The notes: generated from the sequence alone by a model not told the origin. Positions 9,212-18,466 are shown, numbered from the stretch's first letter. The stretch: DNA of 64,000 nt from Bacillota bacterium (GCA_021803205.1 JAJZMB010000124.1:1-64000); one strand, 5' to 3'. Program-made: numbers and translations.

Positions 9212-9241
9212 TTGACGGTGATGGTCGCCCGACCCTATACT
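9212..9241 (+). promoter_or_regulatory. sigma-A promoter of the DUF177-rpmF operon
   Basis: TTGACG (9212-9217), an 18-bp spacer and TATACT (9236-9241) make the best housekeeping promoter in the window apart from the SOS ones. The expected transcription start, 6-8 nt after the -10, falls at or within a few bases of the GTG start codon (9249), so the mRNA may be leaderless or nearly so. Confidence 0.75.
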
Positions 9242-9248
9242 CAGACAG

Positions 9249-9839
9249 GTGGTGGGCGTGGAAATCGATCTCACCGCGTTTCTCCGTACTCACCAGCAGA
9301 CACGGACCGAGGACGTATCGTTCCTGGTGCCGGCGGGTCCCACCCAACTTGGCGCACAGGTACGGTTGGCCAAACCCGCGTCTGTGGCCGTATGTCTGGC
9401 CGGGAATCGCGGTATGGTCCGCGTCGAGGTATCTGCGGACCTGCATTTGTGTTGTCCCTGTGACCGGTGCTTGGACGAGGTCAGGTTCGAAATGCCCGTG
9501 GCGTTCACTGAGGAGTGGCGGCTGGGCCGTGCGGCCCTGGACGGGCGTGGTCGCCAGCATAGCGGCGTTCATGCGCAGGCGTGGGACGCCGAGAGCGACG
9601 ATGATGCCGAGATGGTTGTGCGCCGCACGGTCTGCGAGCAGGCGGCGGACCTGGACGAGGCGTTTTGGCAGAATGCCGGCTTGGCGTTGCCGCTGAAGGT
9701 GCTGTGTGCCGAGAATTGCCGTGGGCTGTGCCAGCGGTGCGGCACCAATTTGAACCGCACGGTTTGCATGTGCTCCGAGTCACCGCCCGATTCGCGATTG
9801 TCGCTGCTCGGCCGGTGGCGCCCCGATCCGCACCGCTGA
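9249..9839 (+). CDS. DUF177 (YceD-like) protein
   Basis: A 196-residue DUF177/YceD-family protein. This family almost always sits directly before rpmF, as here, and is linked to rRNA/ribosome accumulation; the molecular role is not settled. The sequence has the family's cysteine clusters CCPCDRC (about 75-81) and CAENCRGLCQRCGTNLN near the C-terminus, likely metal-binding. Starts GTG 9249, 9252 and 9258 are in frame. The first lies only 7 nt after the -10 box, so there is no room for a Shine-Dalgarno, arguing for leaderless initiation. rpmF follows after 41 bp. Confidence 0.85.
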   Translation: MVGVEIDLTAFLRTHQQTRTEDVSFLVPAGPTQLGAQVRLAKPASVAVCLAGNRGMVRVEVSADLHLCCPCDRCLDEVRFEMPVAFTEEWRLGRAALDGRGRQHSGVHAQAWDAESDDDAEMVVRRTVCEQAADLDEAFWQNAGLALPLKVLCAENCRGLCQRCGTNLNRTVCMCSESPPDSRLSLLGRWRPDPHR

Positions 9840-9880
9840 AGTGATGGCTGTGCCGCTCATCGAGGAGGTCGAACTACCCG

Positions 9881-10063
9881 GTGCCGAATCCGAAGCACAA
9901 GCATTCCAAGTCCCGCCGCGATAAGCGCGCCGCCCACTTCAAGATCGTACGGCGCAGCCTGTCGCTCTGCCCGCGGTGCCGGCATCCCAAGCTGCCGCAC
10001 CATGCCTGTGGTAATTGTGGCTACTACCGCGATCTGCAGGTGATCCGGATCGAGGAGGAGTGA
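9881..10063 (+). CDS. rpmF: 50S ribosomal protein L32
   Basis: L32 is a small structural protein of the large ribosomal subunit. The 60 residues start MPNPKHKHSKSRRDKRAAH, the usual basic N-terminus. They contain two CxxC pairs (Cys30/33 and Cys43/46, in LCPRCRHPKLPHHACGNCGYY), so this is the zinc-binding type rather than the zinc-independent paralogue. GTG 9881 follows GAGGAGG at good spacing. The gene is the second of a DUF177-rpmF operon; downstream is dnaE rather than the common plsX/fapR. Confidence 0.97.
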   Translation: MPNPKHKHSKSRRDKRAAHFKIVRRSLSLCPRCRHPKLPHHACGNCGYYRDLQVIRIEEE

Positions 10064-10342
10064 GCGGTGTGCTGTGAGTGTGCACACTGTTCATCCCCCG
10101 ATTTTACTGCATTCGGGGCCTGAGACCGGCTCACTCCGTCCTACCGCCGGATCGGTGCGCACCGAAGGCGGGAGGGGAGCAGATGTCGGTCGCTGTGCTG
10201 TGGGAGCCGCGCAGTGGCGAAAGGGCAGTCTGGCCGGCGGGTCGAAGAGGCGGCGGAGTGCCCCGTCTTCGATGACGCCCGTTTGCCGTGTCTTGTATCG
10301 GCGCCGCTTGCCGCCGCGGCGGCGGCTCGGAGGAGGGGCGCT

Positions 10343-13300
10343 GTGGCCATCGCCGTACCGGATTTCGTCCACCTGCACCAGCACAGCGAATGGAGCCTGC
10401 TCGACGGGGCCTGCCGGGTCCAGGAGATGCCAGTCCGTGCGGCCGAACTGGGCATGAAGTCACTGGCCATCACCGACCACGGGGCGATGCACGGCGTCCT
10501 CGACTTCTATCAGGCTTGCAGGAAGGCGGACATCAAGCCCCTGATCGGGTGCGAGGTGTACGTCTCGCCGCGCTCGCGGTTGGAGAAGGACCCGCAGTTG
10601 GACAAGGACCCCTACCACTTCGTGCTTTTGGCGAGGGATGCAGTCGGCTACCGCAACCTGATCCGCTTGGTCAGTCAGGCCCAGTTGGAAGGTTTCTATT
10701 ACAAGCCGCGCGTCGACCGGGAACTGCTGGCGGCGCATGCGGCGGGTCTCACCGCACTGTCGGCCTGTCTGGGTGCGGAGGTGCCCCAACTCCTCCTGCA
10801 GGAGAAGTTGAAGGAGGCCGCAGACGCGGCTGCCTTCTACCGTGACGTCTACGGGCCAGACCATTTCTTCCTGGAGCTGCAGGACCACGGCATTCCTGAA
10901 CAGCAGACCGTCAATCGACTCCTGGTGGACATGGGCCGCCGTCTGGGGATCCGCATAGTGGCCACCAACGATGCCCACTACCTGCGTCGGGAGGACGCCA
11001 AGGCCCACGACATCCTGCTCTGCATCCAGACCGCTGCCAATCTGGACTCGCCCAAACGACTGAAATTCCCCACCGACGAGTTCTATCTCAAATCGCCGCA
11101 GGAAATGGCGGCTCTCTTCGCCGAGATCCCCGAAGCCCTGCGCAACACCGCGCTGGTCGCGGAGCAGTGTGACCTCCGGTTTGAATTCGGGAAGTATCTG
11201 CTTCCCAGGTTCGACCTGCCGGAGGGACATACGGCAGGGAGCTACCTGCGCAAGCTGTGCGAGGAAGGCTTGCCGCAACGCTATCCCGGTTCTCCGCCTG
11301 AGGTCGTCTCTCAAATGAACTACGAACTTGAACTCATCGAAAGGATGGGCTTTTCCGCCTACCTGCTGATTGTGTGGGATTTCTGCGATTTTGCCCGCCG
11401 GAACGGTATCCCGGTCGGTCCGGGCCGTGGATCGGCGGCCGGTTGCCTCGTCTCCTATCTCGTCGGCATCACCAATATCGATCCCATACGCTACAAGTTG
11501 GTCTTCGAGCGCTTTCTCAACCCCGAGCGCGTGGAGATGCCGGACATCGACATCGACTTCTGCTTTGAGCGGCGCGGCGAGGTTATCGAATACGTGGCGC
11601 GGCGCTATGGTGCCGACTGTGTCGCGCAGATCGCCGCGTTCGGTACAATGGGTGCCCGGGGAGTGATTCGCGACGTGGGGCGAACCCTCGGTTTCGCGCC
11701 CACCGAGACCGACAAGATCGCCAAACTCGTGCCCGAAGGCGTCGACGTGTCGCTCAAGGATGCGCTGCAGCCCGGTGCCGAGCTCGCGCAACTGGTGGCG
11801 AAGGATCAAAGGGTCCGGGAGCTGGTGGATGTCGCCAAACTCCTGGAGGGCACCCCGCGGCATGCCTCCGTGCACGCGGCCGGAGTGGTCATTGCCCCCG
11901 AGCCCCTCGCTGACATCGTGCCGTTGATGCGGACCAAGGAGGGCCGCGCCGCGATCCAGTTCGATATGGACCAATGCAAAAAGCTGGGCCTGCTCAAGAT
12001 GGACTTCCTTGGTCTCCGTAACCTGACGGTCATCGAGGACTGCCGCAAGCGCGTTGAGGCGAGGACCGGTCGGCCGCTCAACACCGACGACCTGCCGGTG
12101 GATGACGGCAAGACGTACCGGATGCTGAGCGAAGGTCACACCGTCGGAGTCTTCCAGTTCGAGTCCTCCGGTATGACCGACCTTGTGCGCAGGCTCCGCC
12201 CGAATAATATTGAGGACATCATCGCTGCCGGCGCCCTCTTCCGTCCGGGTCCGATGGAGAACATCCCCCTGTACCTGAAGGCCAAACACGGCGGCAATCC
12301 GACCTATCCGCACCCCGACCTGGAGCCGATTCTCCGGGATACCTACGGGGTCATGATTTATCAGGAGCAGGTCCAGCAGGTGGCCGCAAAGATGGGCGGC
12401 TTCACGCTGGGCGAAGCCGACATGCTGCGACGGGCCATCAGCAAGAAGGACCAGGAGCTGATGGAACAGTACCGAATCCGGTTCCTGGACGGTTGTGAGA
12501 AGAACGGTTACTCCAGGGAACTGGGGGAAACGGTCTATGGCCAAATCGAGAAATTCGCCGGCTATGGCTTCAACCGTTCACACTCCGCCGCCTACGGTTA
12601 CGTCGCCTATCAGACCGCCTACCTCAAGGCCAACCATCCGGTCGAGTACATGGCCGCCCTGCTGACCTCGATGGCGGGGGGCAAGGGCAACAAGAAGGAT
12701 TCGGCCGCCATCTACATCGACGAGGCGCGCCGTCTCGGCATCGCGGTGCTGCCGCCAGACGTCCATGAGAGTCGAGCGGACTTTACGGACCTGTACGATC
12801 CGGAGGGTGGCGCCGGCCGGTTGGGAAAAATTCGTGTCGGTTTGGCCGCAGTGAAGAACGTAGGTGCAACCGCCGTCGAATCCATCCTCGCCGCGCGGAA
12901 GGAGGGCGGACCGTTCCGCAGCCTGACCGACTTCTGCCGGCGCGTGGATCTCAAAGTTTGCAACAAGCGGGCGTTGGAGAGCCTGATTCGCGCCGGCGCC
13001 TTCGATTCGCTTGAGCCGGTGCGGGCGCGATTGCTGGCCGGGATCGAAGAGTGCATGAAGGCGGCTCAGGTGCGGGCGCGGCAGAAGGCTCGTGGACAGA
13101 GGAGCCTCCTCGATCTGCTCGGCGCGGCCGGGGACAGCGGCGCTGATCCTGGCGTCATCCGGGATCAACTGCCGGATGTGCCGGAATTCTCCCCCAGAGA
13201 TCGCCTGACGCAGGAGAAGGAGGTCCTGGGTCTCTATATTTCTGGTCATCCCCTGGAGTCCCATGCCGAAGAGTTGCGCATGCGGACGCACAGCGTGCAG

Positions 13301-14098
13301 AGCCTGCAGGAGAAGGCCGATGACGACCGCTGCACCGTCGGCGGCATTGTCACGCACATGCGCCGAGTTCCCACCAAGAAGGGCGATCCGATGGCCTTCA
13401 TCACGGTGGAGGATCTGACGGGTCAGATCGAGGTGGTGATCTTTCCCAAGGTTTATGCCGAGTTGAACAAGGACCTGATCGCGCCTGACCGCCTGGTGCT
13501 GGTCCGCGGCAGGGTCTCCTGGCGTGAGGACCGCCGGGGTGGGGGAGGCGTAGATGACGTCGGCACTGATGACGCCGGAGAGGGTGGCCGCGGCGAGGTG
13601 ACCGTTGTGGCTGAAGAAATAGAGTCCTTCCTGGATGGTCCGTCCGCGGAGATCTCCGCCGCTACGGCGGCCGGGGAATACCTCCGAGGCGGAGGGACGT
13701 CGCTGTCGGCGACCGAGGTCCGACTTGCGCGCGGCGGGGAAACCGGCCCCGGGTCGACGGTGCCAGCGGCGGACGGTCGTCCGGTACGTGCCGACGGCCG
13801 TCCGTCCGGCGCGGCGATCCCTGAGCCGGCGCCGGACGTGGTCCCCGGGCGGCCGGCCGCCCAGGCGCCGGCCATGGAGCGTTATGTCGTCTCCGTGCCC
13901 ACTCTGACCGACGATCTTGGTCTGAATCTGCTCGCCGCCGTGTTGCGGGCCCATCCCGGCCCGATCCCGGTGGAGATCCGCTTTGTTCTGGAAAAACGGG
14001 CACTCCTGGCCGGGGAATCCTTTCATGTCGACGGCAGTGAGGCCCTGCGCAGGGACGTGGCCAGCGTTCCGTTCCTTGAGCCGGGACAGGCAGGCTGA
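10343..14098 (+). CDS. dnaE: DNA polymerase III alpha subunit
   Basis: The 1251-residue replicative polymerase subunit. Order of parts: PHP domain from residue 8 (FVHLHQHSEWSLLDG, then TDHGAMHG near 50); family-C polymerase palm and fingers with GPGRGSAAG (about 360) and catalytic aspartates in PDIDIDFCF (about 400); thumb/helix-hairpin-helix region; a probable clamp-binding peptide GQRSLLDLL near 917; OB fold around 1000-1040 (GGIVTHMRRV, MAFITVEDLTG); and a low-complexity Gly/Pro-rich stretch before a short C-terminal domain. GTG 10343 follows AGGAGGGG and starts right before the PHP domain, so the 43 upstream open codons are excluded. No PolC is seen. A second, mutagenic alpha subunit is at 34013. 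Confidence 0.97.
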   Translation: MAIAVPDFVHLHQHSEWSLLDGACRVQEMPVRAAELGMKSLAITDHGAMHGVLDFYQACRKADIKPLIGCEVYVSPRSRLEKDPQLDKDPYHFVLLARDAVGYRNLIRLVSQAQLEGFYYKPRVDRELLAAHAAGLTALSACLGAEVPQLLLQEKLKEAADAAAFYRDVYGPDHFFLELQDHGIPEQQTVNRLLVDMGRRLGIRIVATNDAHYLRREDAKAHDILLCIQTAANLDSPKRLKFPTDEFYLKSPQEMAALFAEIPEALRNTALVAEQCDLRFEFGKYLLPRFDLPEGHTAGSYLRKLCEEGLPQRYPGSPPEVVSQMNYELELIERMGFSAYLLIVWDFCDFARRNGIPVGPGRGSAAGCLVSYLVGITNIDPIRYKLVFERFLNPERVEMPDIDIDFCFERRGEVIEYVARRYGADCVAQIAAFGTMGARGVIRDVGRTLGFAPTETDKIAKLVPEGVDVSLKDALQPGAELAQLVAKDQRVRELVDVAKLLEGTPRHASVHAAGVVIAPEPLADIVPLMRTKEGRAAIQFDMDQCKKLGLLKMDFLGLRNLTVIEDCRKRVEARTGRPLNTDDLPVDDGKTYRMLSEGHTVGVFQFESSGMTDLVRRLRPNNIEDIIAAGALFRPGPMENIPLYLKAKHGGNPTYPHPDLEPILRDTYGVMIYQEQVQQVAAKMGGFTLGEADMLRRAISKKDQELMEQYRIRFLDGCEKNGYSRELGETVYGQIEKFAGYGFNRSHSAAYGYVAYQTAYLKANHPVEYMAALLTSMAGGKGNKKDSAAIYIDEARRLGIAVLPPDVHESRADFTDLYDPEGGAGRLGKIRVGLAAVKNVGATAVESILAARKEGGPFRSLTDFCRRVDLKVCNKRALESLIRAGAFDSLEPVRARLLAGIEECMKAAQVRARQKARGQRSLLDLLGAAGDSGADPGVIRDQLPDVPEFSPRDRLTQEKEVLGLYISGHPLESHAEELRMRTHSVQSLQEKADDDRCTVGGIVTHMRRVPTKKGDPMAFITVEDLTGQIEVVIFPKVYAELNKDLIAPDRLVLVRGRVSWREDRRGGGGVDDVGTDDAGEGGRGEVTVVAEEIESFLDGPSAEISAATAAGEYLRGGGTSLSATEVRLARGGETGPGSTVPAADGRPVRADGRPSGAAIPEPAPDVVPGRPAAQAPAMERYVVSVPTLTDDLGLNLLAAVLRAHPGPIPVEIRFVLEKRALLAGESFHVDGSEALRRDVASVPFLEPGQAG

Positions 14099-14417
14099 AA
14101 GTGGACTCCCATTTTCCGCCTGCAGATGCGATCGGCCGAGGGAGGATCGCCGTGCCGCTGTGCGGCAACGGTGCGCTCCCGCCGCCGTGCAGGTGCCGTG
14201 CACGTCTGCCAGAATGCCTCGCGGCGGCGCGCCATGCCTCCGGGAGCGACGGGGCGAGAGGCGGTTGCGAAGGGTGGTCCGAGGCCCGCGGGGGTAGTCC
14301 TGCCATTGGCGGTTCCGTCAGCAATCGACCGCTGTTGGGGATATCTGGACGCCCGACTTTCGGCGGAGGGTGGCCCTCGGAAGGGGTGGGCAACAGCTGA
14401 GTCACGCCAGAAAGCGC
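14099..14417. other. intergenic, no gene seen
   Basis: About 320 bp after dnaE. Several overlapping frames are open because of GC bias, none with recognisable protein sequence. No strong hairpin with a T-tract was found for dnaE. Confidence 0.45.
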
Positions 14418-15320
14418 GTGGTGTCCGTCAGTCTGGGCACCAGGCGCCGTGACCACGCGGCGGCATTGACCCTGTTGGGAACCCCTGTCGACATCGTCCG
14501 CCGCGGTTTCGACGGCGACGTCGACGCGGCCCTGCGGGCGATCCGGGAACTGGACGGACGGGTTGACGCCATCGGCCTGGGTGGCCTTGACGTTTACCTC
14601 CACGTCGCCGGAGAGCGGTATGTTGTGGCCGACGGGGAGCGCCTGCTGCGAGCAGCGCGGATCACGCCCGTGGTGGACGGTTCCGGGCTCAAGCAAACTC
14701 TGGAGCCCGCCGCGGTGCGCTGGCTCGCCGTGCACGGCCCCGTACCGCTGCGGGGGCTGCCGGTGCTCATGGTGTCCGCGGTCGACCGCTATGGCATGGC
14801 CGTGGCGCTTGAGGAAGCGGGCTGCAGGGTCGTGTACGGGGACCTGATGTTCACTTCGGGCCTACCCTATCCCATCTCCTCGCTGGCCGAACTCCAAAAG
14901 ATCGCGCGGCGGCTGGTGCGGGAGGTGACCAAGCTTCCGATCCGCATGCTCTACCCCACCGGCCAGGAGCAGGAACGGCCGCCGGAATTCGCCTTTCCGG
15001 AGGAATACGAGCGCGCCGCGCTGATCGCCGGCGACTTCCACCTCATCCGGCGCCATGTGCCGCCCCGGATCGAGGGCAAGGCCGTGCTCACCAACACCAC
15101 CACGGCGGCCGACCGGGCGGACCTGGCGGTCCGCGGGGCCCGCTGGGTCTTCACGACGACACCGCTCCTGGATGGCCGTTCTTTTGGCACCAATGCGCTG
15201 GAGGCTGCGGTCGTTGCCGTCCTGGGCCGGCGTCCCGAGGAACTGGTCCCTGCCGACTTCGAGCGCGTCCTGCACGAAATCAGCTACAGCCCCAGCGTCG
15301 TGGACTTGGAGCAGCCCTGA
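14418..15320 (+). CDS. conserved protein annotated elsewhere as quinate 5-dehydrogenase
   Basis: A 300-residue soluble protein of a family common in Firmicutes and often labelled quinate 5-dehydrogenase without good evidence. Seen here: RVVSVSLGTRRRDHAA at the N-terminus, VDAIGLGGLDVYL (about 50), PVVDGSGLKQTLEP (about 95), VLMVSAVDRYGMA (about 115), LYPTGQEQ (about 180), IAGDFHLIRRHVPP and TTTPLLDGRSFGTNALEAA near the end. No classical glycine-rich Rossmann motif is evident at the start, so I would not assign a dehydrogenase reaction. The start is uncertain: GTG 14418 and 14421 lack a strong ribosome site but fit the family N-terminus. It lies between dnaE and an SCP2-like gene on the same strand. 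Confidence 0.75.
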   Translation: MVSVSLGTRRRDHAAALTLLGTPVDIVRRGFDGDVDAALRAIRELDGRVDAIGLGGLDVYLHVAGERYVVADGERLLRAARITPVVDGSGLKQTLEPAAVRWLAVHGPVPLRGLPVLMVSAVDRYGMAVALEEAGCRVVYGDLMFTSGLPYPISSLAELQKIARRLVREVTKLPIRMLYPTGQEQERPPEFAFPEEYERAALIAGDFHLIRRHVPPRIEGKAVLTNTTTAADRADLAVRGARWVFTTTPLLDGRSFGTNALEAAVVAVLGRRPEELVPADFERVLHEISYSPSVVDLEQP

Positions 15321-15392
15321 AGGCCCGCCGCACGTGTGTCGTGTTGCGCACCGCCGGACCTGGAACCCGTGCGCGCAGGGAGGTCAAGTGTG

Positions 15393-15752
15393 ATGACGCC
15401 CCCCGCGGAAATGGAGAATGTGCTGCGGCAGTTCGCGCTGCAGTTCAATACCAGCCCGGAACTCCCGAAAATGACGCGGGGCTGGGATCGGACCATCCTC
15501 GTTCAGGCGCAGGATGCCGGTTGGGTCCGGGCGCTGCGCGTCGAGGCAGGTCGAGTGGCACTCCTGGGCGCCGCAGAGGCGCCGGGTGGGGCCGAGATCG
15601 TGTTGCAGGGTACGTCGGATGTCCTGGCGGCCATCTTCCGCGGCGAGATGTCCCCGACCGAACCCTATCTTGACGGAAGCCTCATCGTGCGCAGCACAGA
15701 GGCCGACATGATGAAGCTCGACATCTTTACGCTCATGGTGTGGGGGGAGTAG
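15393..15752 (+). CDS. SCP2 sterol-binding domain protein
   Basis: A 119-residue protein consisting of one SCP2-like domain, a fold that binds lipids or other hydrophobic ligands. The second half is diagnostic: VLQGTSDVLAAIFRGEMSPTEPYLDGSLIVRSTEADMMKLD has the pattern of amphipathic strands and helices seen in stand-alone bacterial SCP2 proteins. ATG 15393 (or the adjacent GTG 15390) follows GGAGG. It is cytoplasmic with no signal peptide; role and ligand are unknown. Confidence 0.75.
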   Translation: MTPPAEMENVLRQFALQFNTSPELPKMTRGWDRTILVQAQDAGWVRALRVEAGRVALLGAAEAPGGAEIVLQGTSDVLAAIFRGEMSPTEPYLDGSLIVRSTEADMMKLDIFTLMVWGE

Positions 15753-15846
15753 GTGCCGGCGGTGGGTGGTGCGGAGGGAGGCGGGCAGTGGAGGGCACCG
15801 GAGGGGCGGGCTGGAAAGCCGGCAACGCATAAGCAGTTGCGGAGGG

Positions 15847-15872
15847 TGCCGATCCTGGGCCGGTGATCGGCA
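15847..15872. terminator. candidate bidirectional terminator hairpin
   Basis: TGCCGATC and GATCGGCA form an 8-bp stem with a 10-nt loop between two convergent genes (SCP2 protein and the coiled-coil protein). Flanking GCGGAG/CTCCGC may extend the stem imperfectly. There is no strong T-tract. Confidence 0.4.
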
Positions 15873-15921
15873 ACTCCGCAGGCACCACCTTTTCCCGCAA
15901 CCACCGTCATCGCCTGGCCCG

Positions 15922-16527
15922 TCAGGCACCGGCCTGCTCACTGGCGCGGCCGTCCGGACGGTTGTCGAGGCGCCGGATGGTACCGAGGCGTATCCCGGAA
16001 GGGTTGTGGCCGGATTCCGCCCCAGCGGGTGCGCCGGCGGCTGAGGTCTGAGCCATGGCCTGCGCGCCGCCGAGCAGCCCAGCCGGGGCCGCGTCCCTTT
16101 CTTTTTGGCGCGCCTTCCGGGCGATCCAGGCCTGATACAGACCCAGGGCCACGTCAACACCCATCCTGAGCACAGGGCTTGTGCCGACAGGGGCGGTCGC
16201 CCCCAGGGCGCTTGGCAGGATACGGCGCACAATGGCCCTTCCGAGCGCACTCTCCACCAGGGAACGGCCCGCCCCGGCGATCGCGCCGACGTGTCGGGCG
16301 GCGCGCCGTGCCTGCTCGACGGTGTCGCCGGTCTGTTCCGCCAGGGCTCCGACACGGTCCAGGGTTTCCTGCAGGTGACGGCTCGCCTCGGTGACGGCTT
16401 CCAGGAGCGGTATGAGTTTCGCGAAAAGCCGGCGACCCGTCGCAAGGACGTACAGGAACAGACCTATCTGCGCCACCGCAATCAGCGTGACGGCGACGAC
16501 CAGAACGCTGCCGGCCGTCCCGTTCAT
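15922..16527 (-). CDS. membrane-anchored coiled-coil protein (DUF948-like)
   Basis: A 201-residue protein with one N-terminal transmembrane segment (SVLVVAVTLIAVAQIGLFLYVLA, about residues 7-29). A heptad-rich region follows (about 35-90) and then a low-complexity Ala/Gly/Arg tail. This matches the look of DUF948-type proteins, which occur next to YtxH genes in Firmicutes. Function unknown; an envelope or general-stress role is an inference from family company. Its ATG overlaps the stop of the upstream YtxH-like gene by one base (TGATG), so the two are translationally coupled. Confidence 0.7.
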   Translation of the reverse strand: MNGTAGSVLVVAVTLIAVAQIGLFLYVLATGRRLFAKLIPLLEAVTEASRHLQETLDRVGALAEQTGDTVEQARRAARHVGAIAGAGRSLVESALGRAIVRRILPSALGATAPVGTSPVLRMGVDVALGLYQAWIARKARQKERDAAPAGLLGGAQAMAQTSAAGAPAGAESGHNPSGIRLGTIRRLDNRPDGRASEQAGA

Positions 16528-16910
16528 CAGGCCTCCTCGCCGTCGCCTTCCGTGGTTGCTGCGGCCTCGCCGAGCCCCGGCGCGGGACCCTCGCCCGGCG
16601 CAAGGTTGGCCACGGCCTCCTCCACGGTCTGCTGGATGCCGCCAAGCATCGCCTCGACCTTGGCGCGCACGCGCCGCCCCGCAGCCTGCGCCTGTTGACG
16701 TACGTGTGTCGACGTCTGGTCCGCCTCGTCGCAGACGCGGTCTGCCAGTTGCCCGGCGCCGTCGCGGACCCGTCCGACGGTCTCGGCGGCGCGACGCCCG
16801 ACGACGCGGCGCAATTCGTCGCCTGAAGCCGGAGCGAGGAGCAGGCCGATCAGGGCGCCGACCAAGCCGCCCACCAAGAGTCCCGCGGCGAAGTCTCCCT
16901 TGTCGCGCAT
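16527..16910 (-). CDS. YtxH domain protein
   Basis: A 127-residue small membrane protein with the YtxH signature: FAAGLLVGGLVGALIGLLLAPASG (residues about 7-30) as a glycine-zipper membrane segment ending in the LLAPxSG motif. A helical domain with repeated Val/Ala/Arg heptads follows, then an acidic Gly/Glu tail. In Bacillus the family is general-stress related; molecular role unknown. ATG 16910 is preferred; TTG 16916 two codons upstream is closer to the GGGAGGCGG ribosome site and could be used. First gene of a two-gene operon with the coiled-coil protein. Confidence 0.8.
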   Translation of the reverse strand: MRDKGDFAAGLLVGGLVGALIGLLLAPASGDELRRVVGRRAAETVGRVRDGAGQLADRVCDEADQTSTHVRQQAQAAGRRVRAKVEAMLGGIQQTVEEAVANLAPGEGPAPGLGEAAATTEGDGEEA

Positions 16911-17287
16911 CGTCAATCCGCCTCCCGCAGTTCCATCATCCCGCCAGGTATTCTATCGAAACCTCGGCCATCTGACAGGTGCCGCTTTTCACCGGGGCGG
17001 AGTCTGCTTGTGTGCAACCGCTGCCATGGGGAAACGGAGGCACGGTGGGACGGAGCACGGTAGGGGCCGGGCCCCGGTTCGACGCTGCAAGCGGTCGTTT
17101 TTTTGCACCGGATGTGCGCCGCGGGCTCCCGGGGCCAATGGGGTGTTGCCGCGCCGGTCGCGTAACAGCGGATTTGGCAGCGGTGGCCCGGCCTGCAAGG
17201 GCCTGCAGGCTTCCACCCCGCGGCGCCGAAACCGCAACCCGTCGCGGTCCTCACTGCGTCATTCGCGCTCCAAACGGAGGTGGCTGC
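16911..17287. other. divergent intergenic region, no gene seen
   Basis: About 375 bp between the ytxH-like operon and the epimerase gene. A run of T (around 17098-17103) stands out in GC-rich sequence but no paired hairpin or promoter was confirmed. Confidence 0.45.
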
Positions 17288-18136
17288 ATGTCTCTGCCGA
17301 TGTCGCTCCCATCGCCTCTATCCGGCCCGGAGGGTCCTGGCGGCGGGACCGGGCGCGTGGATGGCGGGGGAATGTTCCTTTCCTGCCGACCCAGTTCGTT
17401 CGGCAGTGCCGCGCCGCAGGCGTACGAGTACCTGGCTTCGTGGGGGGTGCGTCATGTCGAGATCGCCCTGCCCAAGCCCGAGGAGGCGGTGCGGGTCCGG
17501 ACGGAGCTGGAGCGGCATGGCCTCTCGGCGGCTTCGATCCAGGTTGGCACCGATGTTGGCAATCCGGAACTTGCGGAACACTTCGCGCTTGCGGCGCGCC
17601 GCGCAAGGGACGAGTTTGGCGCCCGGTATATCTTCACCAGTGCCCACGCGGGCAGGCACGGTCTCCAGGCGGCCTATGAGGCCCTCACCCGGGCGGGGGA
17701 CGCCGCGGCCCGCCACGGTGTGACCATTGTGCTGGAAACCCATCCGGATCTGGGAACCAACGGGGCCGTGGCCGCGGTGACCATGCGCGCGGTCAATCAT
17801 CCCAATGTGCGCATTAACTGGGATCCGGCCAATGTCTATTACTACAACGATCACTGCGACGGCGCCAGGGAGTTTGAACTAGCGCTGCCGTACGTAGCCG
17901 CCATCCACCTCAAGGACACGGGCGGCGGGTTTCACGCCTGGGATTTCCCCGCGCTGGGGGAGGGTGTGGTGGATTTCGCCTACATCCTTCGCCGCCTGAT
18001 GGAGACGGGCTTTCATGGGCCCTGCACCATGGAAATCGAGGGTGTCAAGGACGAACGGCTCACCGCCGGGCAGTATGCGGCCCGGGTGAAGAAGTCCATC
18101 GACCATCTCCGTGGGCTGGGGTACTTCACGGTCTGA
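17288..18136 (+). CDS. sugar phosphate isomerase/epimerase (TIM barrel)
   Basis: A 282-residue xylose-isomerase-like TIM-barrel protein (AP endonuclease family 2 fold) that normally isomerises or epimerises a sugar or sugar acid with a divalent metal. Metal-ligand motifs are visible: VLETHPD (Glu), WDPANVYYYND, AAIHLKDTGGG (His) and TMEIEGVKD (Glu) near the C-terminus. ATG 17288 follows GGAGGT at 7 nt; the 103 upstream open codons look like random GC-rich sequence. The first about 30 residues are Pro/Gly-rich before the barrel starts at FLSCRPSSFG. No adjacent sugar gene indicates the substrate. Confidence 0.8.
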   Translation: MSLPMSLPSPLSGPEGPGGGTGRVDGGGMFLSCRPSSFGSAAPQAYEYLASWGVRHVEIALPKPEEAVRVRTELERHGLSAASIQVGTDVGNPELAEHFALAARRARDEFGARYIFTSAHAGRHGLQAAYEALTRAGDAAARHGVTIVLETHPDLGTNGAVAAVTMRAVNHPNVRINWDPANVYYYNDHCDGAREFELALPYVAAIHLKDTGGGFHAWDFPALGEGVVDFAYILRRLMETGFHGPCTMEIEGVKDERLTAGQYAARVKKSIDHLRGLGYFTV

Positions 18137-18466
18137 TCGACCTCCGGCTCCACGCGCCCGGGGCTCGGGGCGGGCGGCGCCTCCTTCGGACCCGGAAACG
18201 CCCGCCCGGGCAGAGATCCGCTGCCGTCCACTGACCGGTGGGATCTGGTGGCTGGTGGGCCGGGTGCAGCGATAGCTCCATGTGTTCTCGGATAGCCCGG
18301 GGCCAAAGCGGTATTCTCTGTCGGAACTGCGGGGACCGGATGATATCGGGCAGTGCCTGGTGCCGGGTCTGGGGGTGTTCCGCCGGGCCGCCGTGTCGCG
18401 AGCCGGATGGACACGGCGGTCGTTGTTTCGCCCACCGGTCTGAGGGTTGCCGTCACAGGTCCGCGC
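18137..18466. other. convergent intergenic region, no gene seen
   Basis: About 330 bp between the plus-strand epimerase and a minus-strand membrane protein. Nothing recognisable; no strong terminator hairpin was found. Confidence 0.45.

Noticed and set aside
10460-12544. 694-codon minus-strand open frame inside dnaE
   Set aside because: It is exactly antisense to the polymerase core of dnaE and has no recognisable protein sequence. Long antisense frames are expected at this GC content.
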